Source: Wolbachia endosymbiont (group B) of Hofmannophila pseudospretella (GTDB lineage Bacteria; Pseudomonadota; Alphaproteobacteria; Rickettsiales; Anaplasmataceae). From it: a stretch of 64,000 nucleotides of DNA. The position numbers and the translations under genes were made by a program. The notes beneath the pieces were generated by a model. It searched no databases. It was not told where the DNA came from and saw only the letters and a list, made by a program, of their open reading frames with translations. Below are positions 46,546 to 55,635 of this stretch, piece after piece (positions within the stretch are counted from its first letter, which is position 1; each line of letters starts with the position of its first letter). The stretch is taken from the NCBI RefSeq assembly GCF_964028515.1, contig NZ_OZ034788.1:744001-808000 (forward strand), read 5' to 3'.

Positions 46546-47808
46546 TTATAATAATAAAGGCTCAAGAAGCATCACCGTAGGGTTTTCTATATAGTACTTA
46601 AAGGCATTTAAAAATTTTGCTCCGAGTGCTCCATCAACTGCTCTGTGGTCAACAGAGAGAGTAACTGTCATTATCTCTGCTATCTCTATTTTTTCACCTA
46701 TGACAACCGGCTGTTTTTTAGATTCACCAACAGCCATAATGCAAGATTGCGGTGGATTGATTATAGCGCTGAAAGTTTTTATACCAAACATGCCTAAGTT
46801 GGAGATAGTAAATCCTCCTCCTTGAAATTCTTCGGGCTTTAGTTTTCCAGATCTTGCCCTACTTACTAAATCTTTCACTTCTTTTGATATAGATAAAACA
46901 CTTTTTTCATCAGCATTTTTTACTATAGGAGTAATCAGTCCATCCTCAAGCGCTACAGCAATTGAGATATCTATATTTGAGTATCTTACTATTTTAGTAT
47001 CTATCCACGATGAGTTTATATCAGGAAATTTTTTCATGCTGAAAGCCACAGCTTTTATAATTAAGTCATTAATTGTTACTTTATTGTTTTCATTTGCTGA
47101 ATTAACCTCATTTTTGAGCGATATTAGCTTATCAACGTGGCAGTCTACAGTTAAATAAAAGTGTGGAATATTTTGCTTAGATTCAACTAGGCGCTGCGCT
47201 ATCACTTGGCGCATATTACTTACTTCAACTGTTGTATTTTCCTCAAATCTCTCATAGCTTTTAGTTTGATCTAAAAATTCTAATACATCAGCTTTGATGA
47301 TACGACCATATGGACCTGTACCTTTTAATCGCTTTATATCAACACCTTCATTTTGAGCTATTTTTTTAGCTAAGGGGCTTACTTTTATTCTATTTTCTGT
47401 TGCTCTATCCTCTTTTTTAGATCCCAGTGTCACGCACTGGGATGACATTGAAGAGCTAGATGAAATCGAAGGGTTGGATGATACTGAAAAATCGGCTTCA
47501 ACCTCCTTCTCAACCTTGGTATTGATGGCAGAAGCTAAATCAAGTGCGCTTTTATCTTCCCCTTCCTCTAACATTAGAGCTATCAGTTGATTTACAGGCA
47601 CGCCACTTGTTCCTTCCGACACTAAAATTTTTGCCAAAACTCCTTCATCGACAGATTCAAACTCCATTATGGCTTTATCAGTCTCAATTTCAGCGATTAC
47701 ATCACCTATTTCAACTTTATCTTGTTCTTTTTTACACCACTTTACAATTTTTCCTCCAGTTTTACTCATTGTTGGGGAAAGAGCAGGCATCAATATTTCT
47801 ATAGGCAT
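46546..47808 (-). CDS. pdhC: Pyruvate dehydrogenase E2 (dihydrolipoamide acetyltransferase)
   Basis: Core of the pyruvate dehydrogenase complex. The 420-residue protein has one lipoyl domain with Lys45 in IETDKAIME, a flexible Ser-rich linker, the E3/E1-binding domain (VSPLAKKIAQNEGV, about 143-175) and the catalytic domain with His388 and Asp392 in DHRAVDG. Residues 122-130 of the linker (SSQCVTLGS) are encoded by a palindromic repeat core. The linker tolerates length change, so the enzyme is likely functional. Confidence 0.95.
   Translation of the reverse strand: MPIEILMPALSPTMSKTGGKIVKWCKKEQDKVEIGDVIAEIETDKAIMEFESVDEGVLAKILVSEGTSGVPVNQLIALMLEEGEDKSALDLASAINTKVEKEVEADFSVSSNPSISSSSSMSSQCVTLGSKKEDRATENRIKVSPLAKKIAQNEGVDIKRLKGTGPYGRIIKADVLEFLDQTKSYERFEENTTVEVSNMRQVIAQRLVESKQNIPHFYLTVDCHVDKLISLKNEVNSANENNKVTINDLIIKAVAFSMKKFPDINSSWIDTKIVRYSNIDISIAVALEDGLITPIVKNADEKSVLSISKEVKDLVSRARSGKLKPEEFQGGGFTISNLGMFGIKTFSAIINPPQSCIMAVGESKKQPVVIGEKIEIAEIMTVTLSVDHRAVDGALGAKFLNAFKYYIENPTVMLLEPLLL
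47421..47443. repeat. Palindromic repeat core inside pdhC
   Basis: ATCCCAGTGTCACGCACTGG with GAT is a near-perfect palindrome of the same family found in intergenic regions, followed by GATGACATTG. It lies in the linker-coding part of pdhC and keeps the frame. Confidence 0.8.
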
Positions 47809-48092
47809 TTATTCTGCATTAAAAGATCTATTTAATTTTTAATTTACTCTTTACCCTATGTCAATCTAATCGTAAATTATGATACTTATATCATCCTAGT
47901 ACATGATGCTGGAATCTTGGTTGACTACTGTTATCCTACTATTTCTATTGCTTAGTCCTAGACAGAGTACAAATAGTAAGATCATCATGAAAATAGACGA
48001 ATCTGTTATAATGGAAATAGAAAAATGTAGTGCTTACTATCCTCTCACAAGCATATAGCTTGGGTACAGAAAAAATTTATATGAGGAGCTGG

Positions 48093-48587
48093 TTAAATTG
48101 ATAAAAGATCAGAATTAACAGTAGTTTCCGAATCTTCTGTAGCAGGCTCTTCATGTGAAGCAGAGGACAGACTAACTTCTTTATCCTCTGTTCTCTGTAT
48201 AGAACTACCACAAAAACTCCTTAACATCTCTTCAGCAGATGAATTTAAAATTTGTATAATAGACTTTTCACTTTGTTCTTTCAGCGATTGATCCATTTTA
48301 GAAATCAACTCGGAAAATTCACTACCTTCTTTTCTAGCTTCACTTTCTATCTTATTTTTTATGCTTTCTATATTACTTTGGTTAATTTCTTCTTTCGTTA
48401 TGTTAAATGAATTAGCAATACCTTGATACTTAATCTCACAATCGCCACAGCCAACTATGCAAAGAGCAATAGAATCGGATATTTCACCTGCAGCCGAATT
48501 ATGGATAGTGTAAGCTAAGCAATTGTCATGATATTTAATGCCAAGCTGTTGCTCTATCAACTCAGAAATTTCATTTTTTAAAGACAT
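48093..48587 (-). CDS. Hypothetical protein with cysteine-rich segment
   Basis: No family recognised. A strong AAGGAGGT ribosome site just upstream selects the ATG at 48587 over the more distant start at 48653. The 164 residues include IALCIVGCGDCEIKYQG, which has a closely spaced CxxC pair, and a helical, acidic C-terminal half (SEFSELISKMDQSLKEQSEK) ending in a Ser/Glu-rich tail. There is no membrane segment. The gap 47809-48092 on its 3' side holds a degenerate repeat near 47893-47915 only. Confidence 0.75.
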   Translation of the reverse strand: MSLKNEISELIEQQLGIKYHDNCLAYTIHNSAAGEISDSIALCIVGCGDCEIKYQGIANSFNITKEEINQSNIESIKNKIESEARKEGSEFSELISKMDQSLKEQSEKSIIQILNSSAEEMLRSFCGSSIQRTEDKEVSLSSASHEEPATEDSETTVNSDLLSI

Positions 48588-48823
48588 AAAGTACCTCCTT
48601 CTTACATTACTGTACCTTCTGATTAAAGTACAACAGCTGCTCCTAAATAGCAATCCATATATGGTTTACTTTAATAAATTATTAAAGTAAGAAGCTTTTA
48701 CATCCTAAAACATAACTTAGATAGGCCAATGTAAAAAAATTTTTAAACGAGAATTATTGTATATATATTACTTATTTGGTAGAATTATTTTGGCAAAATA
48801 GCATATAAAAGTTGAGGCTAATT

Positions 48824-49835
48824 ATGAATATTAAAGAACGAAAGGATTTACAACAGGAAGTTATTAGGAATTGTTTTCAATATACTCATAGAAAGTGAAG
48901 ATAGCGCCATAGAAGCTATGGAAACAAGAGCAGTAGAGATAATTAAAAAAATAAAAGAACACATTAATGATGATATAGAACATGGTACAGGATTTGATAG
49001 TCAAAAAATGCCAATTTTAGACTGGATCGTTGCTTGTGATTCTCAGGATCATGTTAGACTAAACAACAAGTCGCTATTAAAATTTGAAAAGACAATTAAG
49101 GATGTTGGAGGAAGATCAAAGCGAAATTCAAGAGGTTATGTTGGCGGTGAAAGAGAGACATTTCTGAATTTCCACTTCTTTGAAAACGTGAATGAAAGAA
49201 GGGCAAGGAACTATGAGAGATTAGATCATGTTCTAAATCACCCTCAGAGAGTTCGCCTTAGCAACAGGGGTGAAAATATAGTAAGGCAAAGAATGCAAGA
49301 GATACTAAATAACATCAGAGATCTTGATAGAGCAGCTGACAGAGAACTATTACTGAATCTCTCTGGAAACAGGAGTGAAAATATAAGAAGACCAGGAGAA
49401 CAAATGCAGCCAAGTGAAGTATCACTAAATCTCTCCGAAAATAGGGATGAATATACAATAATGAGAGAACGAAGAAGAGCGGGAAGGCGAATGCAGCCAA
49501 ATTTTGTTAGACGTGAAAGAGAAGTACCACTTAGTTCAAAAATAGGACAATTAATTGGTGTAGTTTCATCCATAATTGTAGGTGCTTTCATTGGTATAAT
49601 GGTTGGTATGGTCATTGCTGGTTTATGTATTGAGCTTTGTATGATCACCACTGCAGAACCGATTCTTCTCATCATGGGTGCTACTGCTGTTATAGGAGCT
49701 ATTGTAGCAGGAACTGCTCCTTTATTAAAGCTAATAGAGATGTTTAAAGGTCAAGAATCTAATCTTTCTCCTAGTAGCGGTCTGGAAAGCTCTAATACTG
49801 AACATACTTATTTAAATAGGCAAAGAGTTATTTAG
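48824..49835 (+). pseudogene. Hypothetical membrane protein with 5' frameshift
   Basis: The longest intact frame is 48918-49835 (305 residues). An upstream ATG at 48824 encodes 14 residues that join it after a one-base shift near 48863-48867, giving ...EVI followed by GIVFNILIESEDSAIEAMETR. Either the gene is frameshifted or translation starts at 48918. The middle contains two imperfect units, LLNLSGNRSENIRRPGEQMQP and SLNLSENRDEYTIMRE...RRMQP. Two hydrophobic helices rich in Ile and Gly lie near residues 208-272. Function unknown. Confidence 0.65.
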
Positions 49836-49959
49836 AAAAAAATTGAAGAAATGTTCAAGGAAGTTCATTGGTAAAATACAGAGGTTTAATTATAGCTTTG
49901 TAGTTTAGGTTCTTGGTTAAAGATTTTTATTTTAGCAGTTAAATCAAAGTCAGATCTAA

Positions 49960-51789
49960 TTAGAGAGAGGATCTCCTTATCTCTTTTTTGCCTTCGTTTT
50001 CATTTCTGACAATTTTTTTTCCACTTAATATATCACTGATTTCATCGCCTGTTAAAGTTTCAAACTCCAGTAGATTTTCAGCAATTAGCTCCAAATCTTT
50101 CCTACACTTAGTCAAGATATGCTTTGCTTCTTCATAACATGAAGACACAACTTTCTTCACTTCTTCATCTATAAGTTTTAACGTATCTTCAGAAATTATC
50201 TCAGAACCATGCATAATTTGTTCGCAATTATGATAGATCGGACCTATTTTGTCGCTCATTCCCCATTTTGTCACCATAGCACGTGATAAATCTGATGCTA
50301 GTTTTATATCTGAAGATGCGCCGCTTGTGACTTTATCATAGCCAAAAATTAGCTCTTCTGCCACACGTCCACCCATTGCAACAGTTATATCTGCTAGCAT
50401 CTTTTCTCTTGTGAGGGACACTCTATCTGTTTCTGGTAGTCTCATAACTAAACCGAGTGCTCTACCACGTGGAATAATTGTTGCTTTGTGTATAGGATCA
50501 GAAGCAGGCATATTCACTGCAACTACTGCATGACCAGCTTCATGGTAAGCAGTAAGCTTTTTTTCTTCTTCTGTAATGACTAAGGACCTTCTTTCCATGC
50601 CCATCATCACTTTATCACGTGCATACTCAAAATCATCCATGGTAACAATTTTCTTATTTCTTCTTGCAGCAATAAGCGCAGATTCATTCACTAAATTTGC
50701 TAGATCAGCTCCTGAAAAACCTGGCGTTCCCCTAGCAACTGTTTTTACGTTTACATCTGGTGCTATCGATATTTTCTTTATATGCGTATTTAATATTCTT
50801 TCACGCCCATTTATATCAGGTAAAGAAATAGTAATCTGTCGGTCAAAACGACCAGGTCTAAGTAGTGCTGGATCTAGGACGTCTGGACGGTTAGTTGCAG
50901 CAACTATTATCACACCTTCATTAGACTCGAAACCATCCATCTCAACCAGTAACTGGTTTAATGTTTGTTCCCTTTCGTCGTTACCGCCACCAAGACCAAT
51001 ACCGCGATGCCTACCTACTGCATCTATTTCGTCTATGAAAATTATACAAGGAGCATTTTTCTTGCCTTGATCAAACATATCCCGGACACGGCTTGCACCA
51101 ACACCGACAAACATTTCAACGAAATCAGATCCAGAAATACTAAAAAACGGTACATTAGCTTCACCTGCAATTGCACGAGCAAGTAGAGTTTTACCAGTTC
51201 CAGGGGAACCAATTAAAAGACACCCTTTTGGTATCTTCCCACCTAACACTTGAAATTTTTGCCTTTGTTTAAGAAAATCAACAATTTCAACCAACTCTTC
51301 CTTTGCTTCATCAATCCCAGCAACATCATCAAATGTCACTTTTTTTCCAGTAGTCATAAGCCTAGCTTTTGATTTGCCAAAGCTTATAGTTCTATTACCT
51401 CCTGCTTGCGTTTGTTTAAAAAGGAAAAGTAATAAACCGATAAAGATAAGCGTCGGAACCCATTGAATAAGTAATCCACCAATTATACCTATTGCAGAGT
51501 CTCCAATTGAAAAGGAGAACTTCACTTTCCTATCATGCAAACTTTTTATTAAGTCACTATATATAACACCACTTGAGTTAAAGGCTGACCCATCCCTAAA
51601 CTTCCCTTGGATGCTTTGGTTTCTTATTGTAATATTTTCTATATCATTATCTTCTAGTCTAGTTAAAAATTCTGAAAAAGGTATGGTTGTTTTACTCTTA
51701 CCTATACTTCCGCTAAATTGAATATAAGCAACTGAAATAAGAACAATAATCACTAACCAGATCAATAAGCCTTCTAAAAATTTTTTCAT
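49960..51789 (-). CDS. ftsH: ATP-dependent zinc metalloprotease FtsH
   Basis: Membrane-anchored AAA protease that degrades unfolded and regulatory membrane proteins. The 609-residue protein has two N-terminal transmembrane helices (about 8-25 and 103-124), Walker A GSPGTGKT (194-201), Walker B IIFIDE (249-254), the second region of homology ATNRPDVLDPALLRPGRFDR, and the zinc site HEAGH (416-420). It is complete. tilS lies upstream on the same strand. Confidence 0.98.
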   Translation of the reverse strand: MKKFLEGLLIWLVIIVLISVAYIQFSGSIGKSKTTIPFSEFLTRLEDNDIENITIRNQSIQGKFRDGSAFNSSGVIYSDLIKSLHDRKVKFSFSIGDSAIGIIGGLLIQWVPTLIFIGLLLFLFKQTQAGGNRTISFGKSKARLMTTGKKVTFDDVAGIDEAKEELVEIVDFLKQRQKFQVLGGKIPKGCLLIGSPGTGKTLLARAIAGEANVPFFSISGSDFVEMFVGVGASRVRDMFDQGKKNAPCIIFIDEIDAVGRHRGIGLGGGNDEREQTLNQLLVEMDGFESNEGVIIVAATNRPDVLDPALLRPGRFDRQITISLPDINGRERILNTHIKKISIAPDVNVKTVARGTPGFSGADLANLVNESALIAARRNKKIVTMDDFEYARDKVMMGMERRSLVITEEEKKLTAYHEAGHAVVAVNMPASDPIHKATIIPRGRALGLVMRLPETDRVSLTREKMLADITVAMGGRVAEELIFGYDKVTSGASSDIKLASDLSRAMVTKWGMSDKIGPIYHNCEQIMHGSEIISEDTLKLIDEEVKKVVSSCYEEAKHILTKCRKDLELIAENLLEFETLTGDEISDILSGKKIVRNENEGKKEIRRSSL

Positions 51790-51798
51790 TTATATTTC

Positions 51799-51990
51799 TA
51801 ATTAAATACCAATCAAGCTTACCAAATTTTGTTTTATCGTGCTATTAATAATGCATCGAATCTTATCATCACCGTATTTTTCCGTTATAATTTACATCAG
51901 GATAAGCAACCACCTTTCCATTTTTCTCACTGTTGGAAAAGAGTAGTAAACTTTAGAAAAATAATTACAAATTTAAAAAATCTTGCCCCA
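51799..51990 (-). pseudogene. Decayed duplicate of the tilS 3' end
   Basis: The 218-base gap between ftsH and tilS matches the adjacent tilS terminus. AATTAAATACCAATCAAGC aligns with AATTAAATATCAGTTAACT, GGATAAGCAACCACCTTTCC with GGATAAGCAAACATCTTTCC, and TGGAAAAGAGTAGTAAA with AGGTAAAGAGTAAAAAA. The frame contains several stops. It is an old tandem partial duplication, not a gene. Confidence 0.65.
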
Positions 51991-52007
51991 CTCATTGTAA
52001 TCCTTAA

Positions 52008-53303
52008 TTAAATATCAGTTAACTTTAGCAAATTTTCCTTTATTATACTGGCAATAAAATATTTAATCTCGTCATCACTAGTGCTCTTACTATTATGTTT
52101 CATACATGGATAAGCAAACATCTTTCCATCTTTTAGCACTACAGGTAAAGAGTAAAAAATTTCAGGGCAGCAGTTATAATCTTTTAGAAATTCAGGAATT
52201 TTTTGCGTTTTTTTTAGCGGAGCAATAGTTACTGAACACTTCTGATTGCTAAGTATTGTACAGCTAAATCTATTGTCCCATTCAATAGGGACATTTAATG
52301 TTAGGTGTACAGTAATTTCCTGTATCTTTGATGATTCTCTCATTATCAAGATGCTCTCTCCATATTTTCTTATTTTGCACCCAGAGAGTGTACAGTTAAT
52401 ATCACTATCTTTTTGCGATATTTTGTTAAATATTGTGATAAGGCTACGGTACCTTGGTTTATAGTGCTTGTTGACAATTGCCATTATAGAATAAAGAAGA
52501 AGCCTTAAAGCTATTTCCTCTGGCAGTTTATAAAGTTCATCTAATTTAATTTCAATATAACCAAGATCATGAATATTAACGCAGTCATTAAGTGCAAGGC
52601 GTGTGTAGTGCATCAACGCTTTTGCAGCTCTTTTCATATGAAGTGCTGTAAGGCATATTCGCTCTGTTAGAACATCTTGATTATCACTTGCTTTAAGTAA
52701 GTTACGGTATAAAGTTCGTCTGTATTTTAAGTCATAATTGCTTCTATCTTCGATCCATCTTAATTGGTGAAGTTTAGCATACTTTTCTATTTCACTACGA
52801 CTAAAATTTAACAACGGCCTAAATACATAAATACCATTTAAGAAATACTTGTAGTCCATTGATGATAATCCATCTACTCCACTACCCCGCTCTAATCTCA
52901 ACAAGAACGTTTCTGCTTGATCATTTTTGTGGTGAGCAACAAATAAATATTTAACATTATTATTTTTACACCATTTTGTTAATAAGTTATACCGTGCTTT
53001 TCGTGCCTGCAACTGAATATTGCCTTTAATATTTTTCTTCTCCCAATTTAATATGAATGATTCCTTTGCCCCAAGTTCTTTTGCATAGCTTACAGCAAAA
53101 TCAGCTTCTTTTTGAGATTCTAAACGTAACCCGTGATTTACTGTTAATGCTGTAGGAAGTGAAGGTTTATTTTTTTTTGCCCAATTAATCATTAAGTGCA
53201 ATAAAACTACACTGTCTACACCACCTGATACTGCAATCGCAACTTGATTATCATGAAAAGCAAACTTATTAACTATATTTTGAAATGACAGCTCCAATCG
53301 CAT
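52008..53303 (-). CDS. tilS: tRNA(Ile)-lysidine synthase
   Basis: Converts C34 of the CAU-anticodon isoleucine tRNA to lysidine so it reads AUA. The 431-residue protein has the PP-loop motif SGGVDS at residues 26-31, the LFVAHHKNDQAETFLLRLERGSG-type region around residue 125-147, and a C-terminal domain. It is of normal length. It starts upstream of ftsH on the minus strand, a common Rickettsiales order. Confidence 0.94.
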   Translation of the reverse strand: MRLELSFQNIVNKFAFHDNQVAIAVSGGVDSVVLLHLMINWAKKNKPSLPTALTVNHGLRLESQKEADFAVSYAKELGAKESFILNWEKKNIKGNIQLQARKARYNLLTKWCKNNNVKYLFVAHHKNDQAETFLLRLERGSGVDGLSSMDYKYFLNGIYVFRPLLNFSRSEIEKYAKLHQLRWIEDRSNYDLKYRRTLYRNLLKASDNQDVLTERICLTALHMKRAAKALMHYTRLALNDCVNIHDLGYIEIKLDELYKLPEEIALRLLLYSIMAIVNKHYKPRYRSLITIFNKISQKDSDINCTLSGCKIRKYGESILIMRESSKIQEITVHLTLNVPIEWDNRFSCTILSNQKCSVTIAPLKKTQKIPEFLKDYNCCPEIFYSLPVVLKDGKMFAYPCMKHNSKSTSDDEIKYFIASIIKENLLKLTDI

Positions 53304-53408
53304 TATGTTTCTTGACGGTTAGGTAGTTTATGTCTCTCTACATTATACCGCTACGGAACTTCAATACAAGCAAACTAACAATCTGTGCAAAGGATTTGTA
53401 CACTGCAT

Positions 53409-53433
53409 CATCCCAGTGCTCAGCACTGGGATG
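53409..53433. repeat. Palindromic repeat core
   Basis: CATCCCAGTGCTCAGCAC followed by TGGGATG is a 25-base palindrome with one central mismatch. It sits between pal and tilS and may act as a hairpin after pal in transcription from the opposite strand. Confidence 0.75.
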
Positions 53434-53442
53434 CGGAGGAGA

Positions 53443-53925
53443 TTAACTTTTGATCCCAGAGAATGAAAATTCTACTCTACGATTTTTAGCATGCTCTCTC
53501 TCATACTTGGAATTTCTAGAATCATCTTTTACATTAACCAAAGGCTCAGTTTCACCTTTAGAAGCAGTTTTTATTCTATTTTCTAGATAAGGTGTACAGC
53601 TGACCATAAATTTTTTAGCTGCATCTGCTCTTCTAGCTCCTAGTGCAAGATTATATTCGTGAGAACCACGATTGTCAGTATGACCAGTTAAAGTGACCTT
53701 TGCGTCAGGATTATTTTGTAACACTTCCATCACGTCAAGTAATGCATCTGCACTCACTTCACTGATACTAGATTCATCATAACCAAAGAAAACTCTTTTA
53801 TCACCTATCTGCTTAACAACAGCATTCATTTTATTTGTCGTATTTACTCCTTTTTTAGGGCAAGAACTTACACCAGTAAGCAGTAAACAAAAACAACACA
53901 TTATAATCAGTCTACTCCACATCAC
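53443..53925 (-). CDS. pal: Peptidoglycan-associated lipoprotein
   Basis: Outer-membrane lipoprotein of the Tol-Pal system. The 160-residue protein has a hydrophobic signal and a lipobox VSSC with Cys22 as the acylated residue. The OmpA-like domain has LTGHTDNRGSHEYNLALGARRADAA, the peptidoglycan-binding signature. In Wolbachia Pal is an abundant surface antigen (known biology). It is complete. Confidence 0.95.
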   Translation of the reverse strand: MMWSRLIIMCCFCLLLTGVSSCPKKGVNTTNKMNAVVKQIGDKRVFFGYDESSISEVSADALLDVMEVLQNNPDAKVTLTGHTDNRGSHEYNLALGARRADAAKKFMVSCTPYLENRIKTASKGETEPLVNVKDDSRNSKYEREHAKNRRVEFSFSGIKS

Positions 53926-54196
53926 TAAACCTCCATAAATTTAAAATATAGTGCGTAATTTTAATTTTAGTATTAATAATCACTCTATACTAGAATAGAG
54001 TCAAGGGAAATAAAATACTAAATGTTTTCTTTACAATCTTATAATTAACTTTCTGATAAGATGCTCAATTCTTAGCAATGAAGTACAATAAAAGAATAAA
54101 AGTACAATTTTTTATTGTACTTTAAGCAAATATACTTTTAACTTTATTATTAATCTATTACGATATTAAGTAGATGTTTCAAAGCAATGAATAAAA

Positions 54197-55615
54197 ATGA
54201 GATCTTATAAGTTTTTAGAGGAAGTATTACATAAGGTAAGGAATATCGAAAACACACTAAAACTACTAAGCAAAAGCCAATTGAATGTAGAGGACAAAGT
54301 TGAACAAATTTGTCTTCTAGAGGAAATCAGACATGAAATTATCTCTCATGATGCAATAAAGGAATCATTAGCGAATGCTCTTAGGAATAAAAAGAGTGCG
54401 AATATTCAGCAGCTAAAGTTAATAGAGGGGATACACAAAAGCAGCAGTGCTATTCCTGTTGATTTAGTAAAATCTTTGTCCAAAGCTAAGATTGAATGCC
54501 AAAACTTATGGAGGCTAACTAATTCTGAAATTAGTAACTTAGAAAAGCTGAAAGAATGCTTTACTAACCTAATTAAGCTTACTCGTGAAGCAGCTTCTAT
54601 AAAATCGCAGCAATTAAAGCGCTCAAACTATGAGTCATTGCTTGCTGACTATGACTCTAATATCACAGAAAAGAACATAAAGGAAATATTTCCTAAGCTA
54701 GGTAAATTTTTTAGTGAAAATGTAGAGAAAGTAACTCAAAAGCAGAAGAAGGATAAAGTTACTAATATACAAAAAGTTACGGTTCAGAGACAGATTGAAC
54801 TTGGTTCCTTATTCTTACAGCAAATGAGTGTTACACCAAATGAGATTTCCATTTCTTATCACGATCCTATCGATTATGATGAATCTGACCTTTGTTATGG
54901 TTTATTTTTACTTTTACGGCATACTGGTTATGCAATTCATCAAAAATGTTTAGCGCAAAATTCTATAAAGAGCTCAATTACGAAACATATTATGTATGAA
55001 ACTCAAGGGTTATTCATGGAAAGGATCATTGGAACATCCAGAGAATTTATTGAGTTCATTCAACCACATATAAAGGAGAAACTTTCTACAAAAGGCAAAA
55101 TTAATAGTAGTGTTGAAAATTTGTATTTGATTTTCAATAAAGTAAATCTTTCATCTTTTTTGAAGAATGCGGATGAATTTAGTTTATTGGCTCACATTAT
55201 GCTAAGAACTAAATTAGAACAAGATCTAATAAATGGTACGTTAGAAGTTAAAGATCTACACGATAAATGGTTGGAAGGTATGAAGCATTACAAGATTTCA
55301 GTAAAAGCTAAAAATGAGCTAGACACTTATTTTCAAGATGAGTATTGGATAAGTGGTGTTATAGGCTACTTTCCTATTAAAGTCATAGCATTAATCTCTG
55401 CTGTGCAGTTTTTTTCTTTCATTAAGAAAAATCATTACGAATTTTTAGATTCTATAGTAAAAGGAGATTTCAGTTTACTTATCGATTGGTTCTCTAAAAA
55501 TGTATATAGTGCAAAGTATGGCTTTTTGGAACAGCTAAAAAAGGTAACAGGTAGGGATTTAGATATTGAGTGCTACACTAGTTACTTATCTGAAAAGTAT
55601 AATTTGTCTCAATAA
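54197..55615 (+). CDS. Catalytically degenerate M32 (Taq-type) carboxypeptidase homologue
   Basis: The 472-residue all-helical protein matches the pattern of M32 metallocarboxypeptidases: YESLLADYDSNITEKNI near 145, the GTSREFIEFIQP segment, a HIMLRTKLEQDLINGTLEV helix, and SGVIGYFPIKVIALISAVQFF near 386-406. The zinc site HExGH is replaced by RHTGYAIH at 241-248, and the HESQ ligand box by MYETQG at 266-271. It therefore lacks the zinc-binding residues and is probably not a peptidase. It lies 14 bases before mreB. Confidence 0.78.
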   Translation: MRSYKFLEEVLHKVRNIENTLKLLSKSQLNVEDKVEQICLLEEIRHEIISHDAIKESLANALRNKKSANIQQLKLIEGIHKSSSAIPVDLVKSLSKAKIECQNLWRLTNSEISNLEKLKECFTNLIKLTREAASIKSQQLKRSNYESLLADYDSNITEKNIKEIFPKLGKFFSENVEKVTQKQKKDKVTNIQKVTVQRQIELGSLFLQQMSVTPNEISISYHDPIDYDESDLCYGLFLLLRHTGYAIHQKCLAQNSIKSSITKHIMYETQGLFMERIIGTSREFIEFIQPHIKEKLSTKGKINSSVENLYLIFNKVNLSSFLKNADEFSLLAHIMLRTKLEQDLINGTLEVKDLHDKWLEGMKHYKISVKAKNELDTYFQDEYWISGVIGYFPIKVIALISAVQFFSFIKKNHYEFLDSIVKGDFSLLIDWFSKNVYSAKYGFLEQLKKVTGRDLDIECYTSYLSEKYNLSQ

Positions 55616-55635
55616 ATGGTTTTCTTGAGTTGTGT

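Noticed and set aside
51829..52011. 60-residue plus-strand frame between ftsH and tilS
   Set aside because: It is antisense to the decayed tilS duplicate and shows no coding features.
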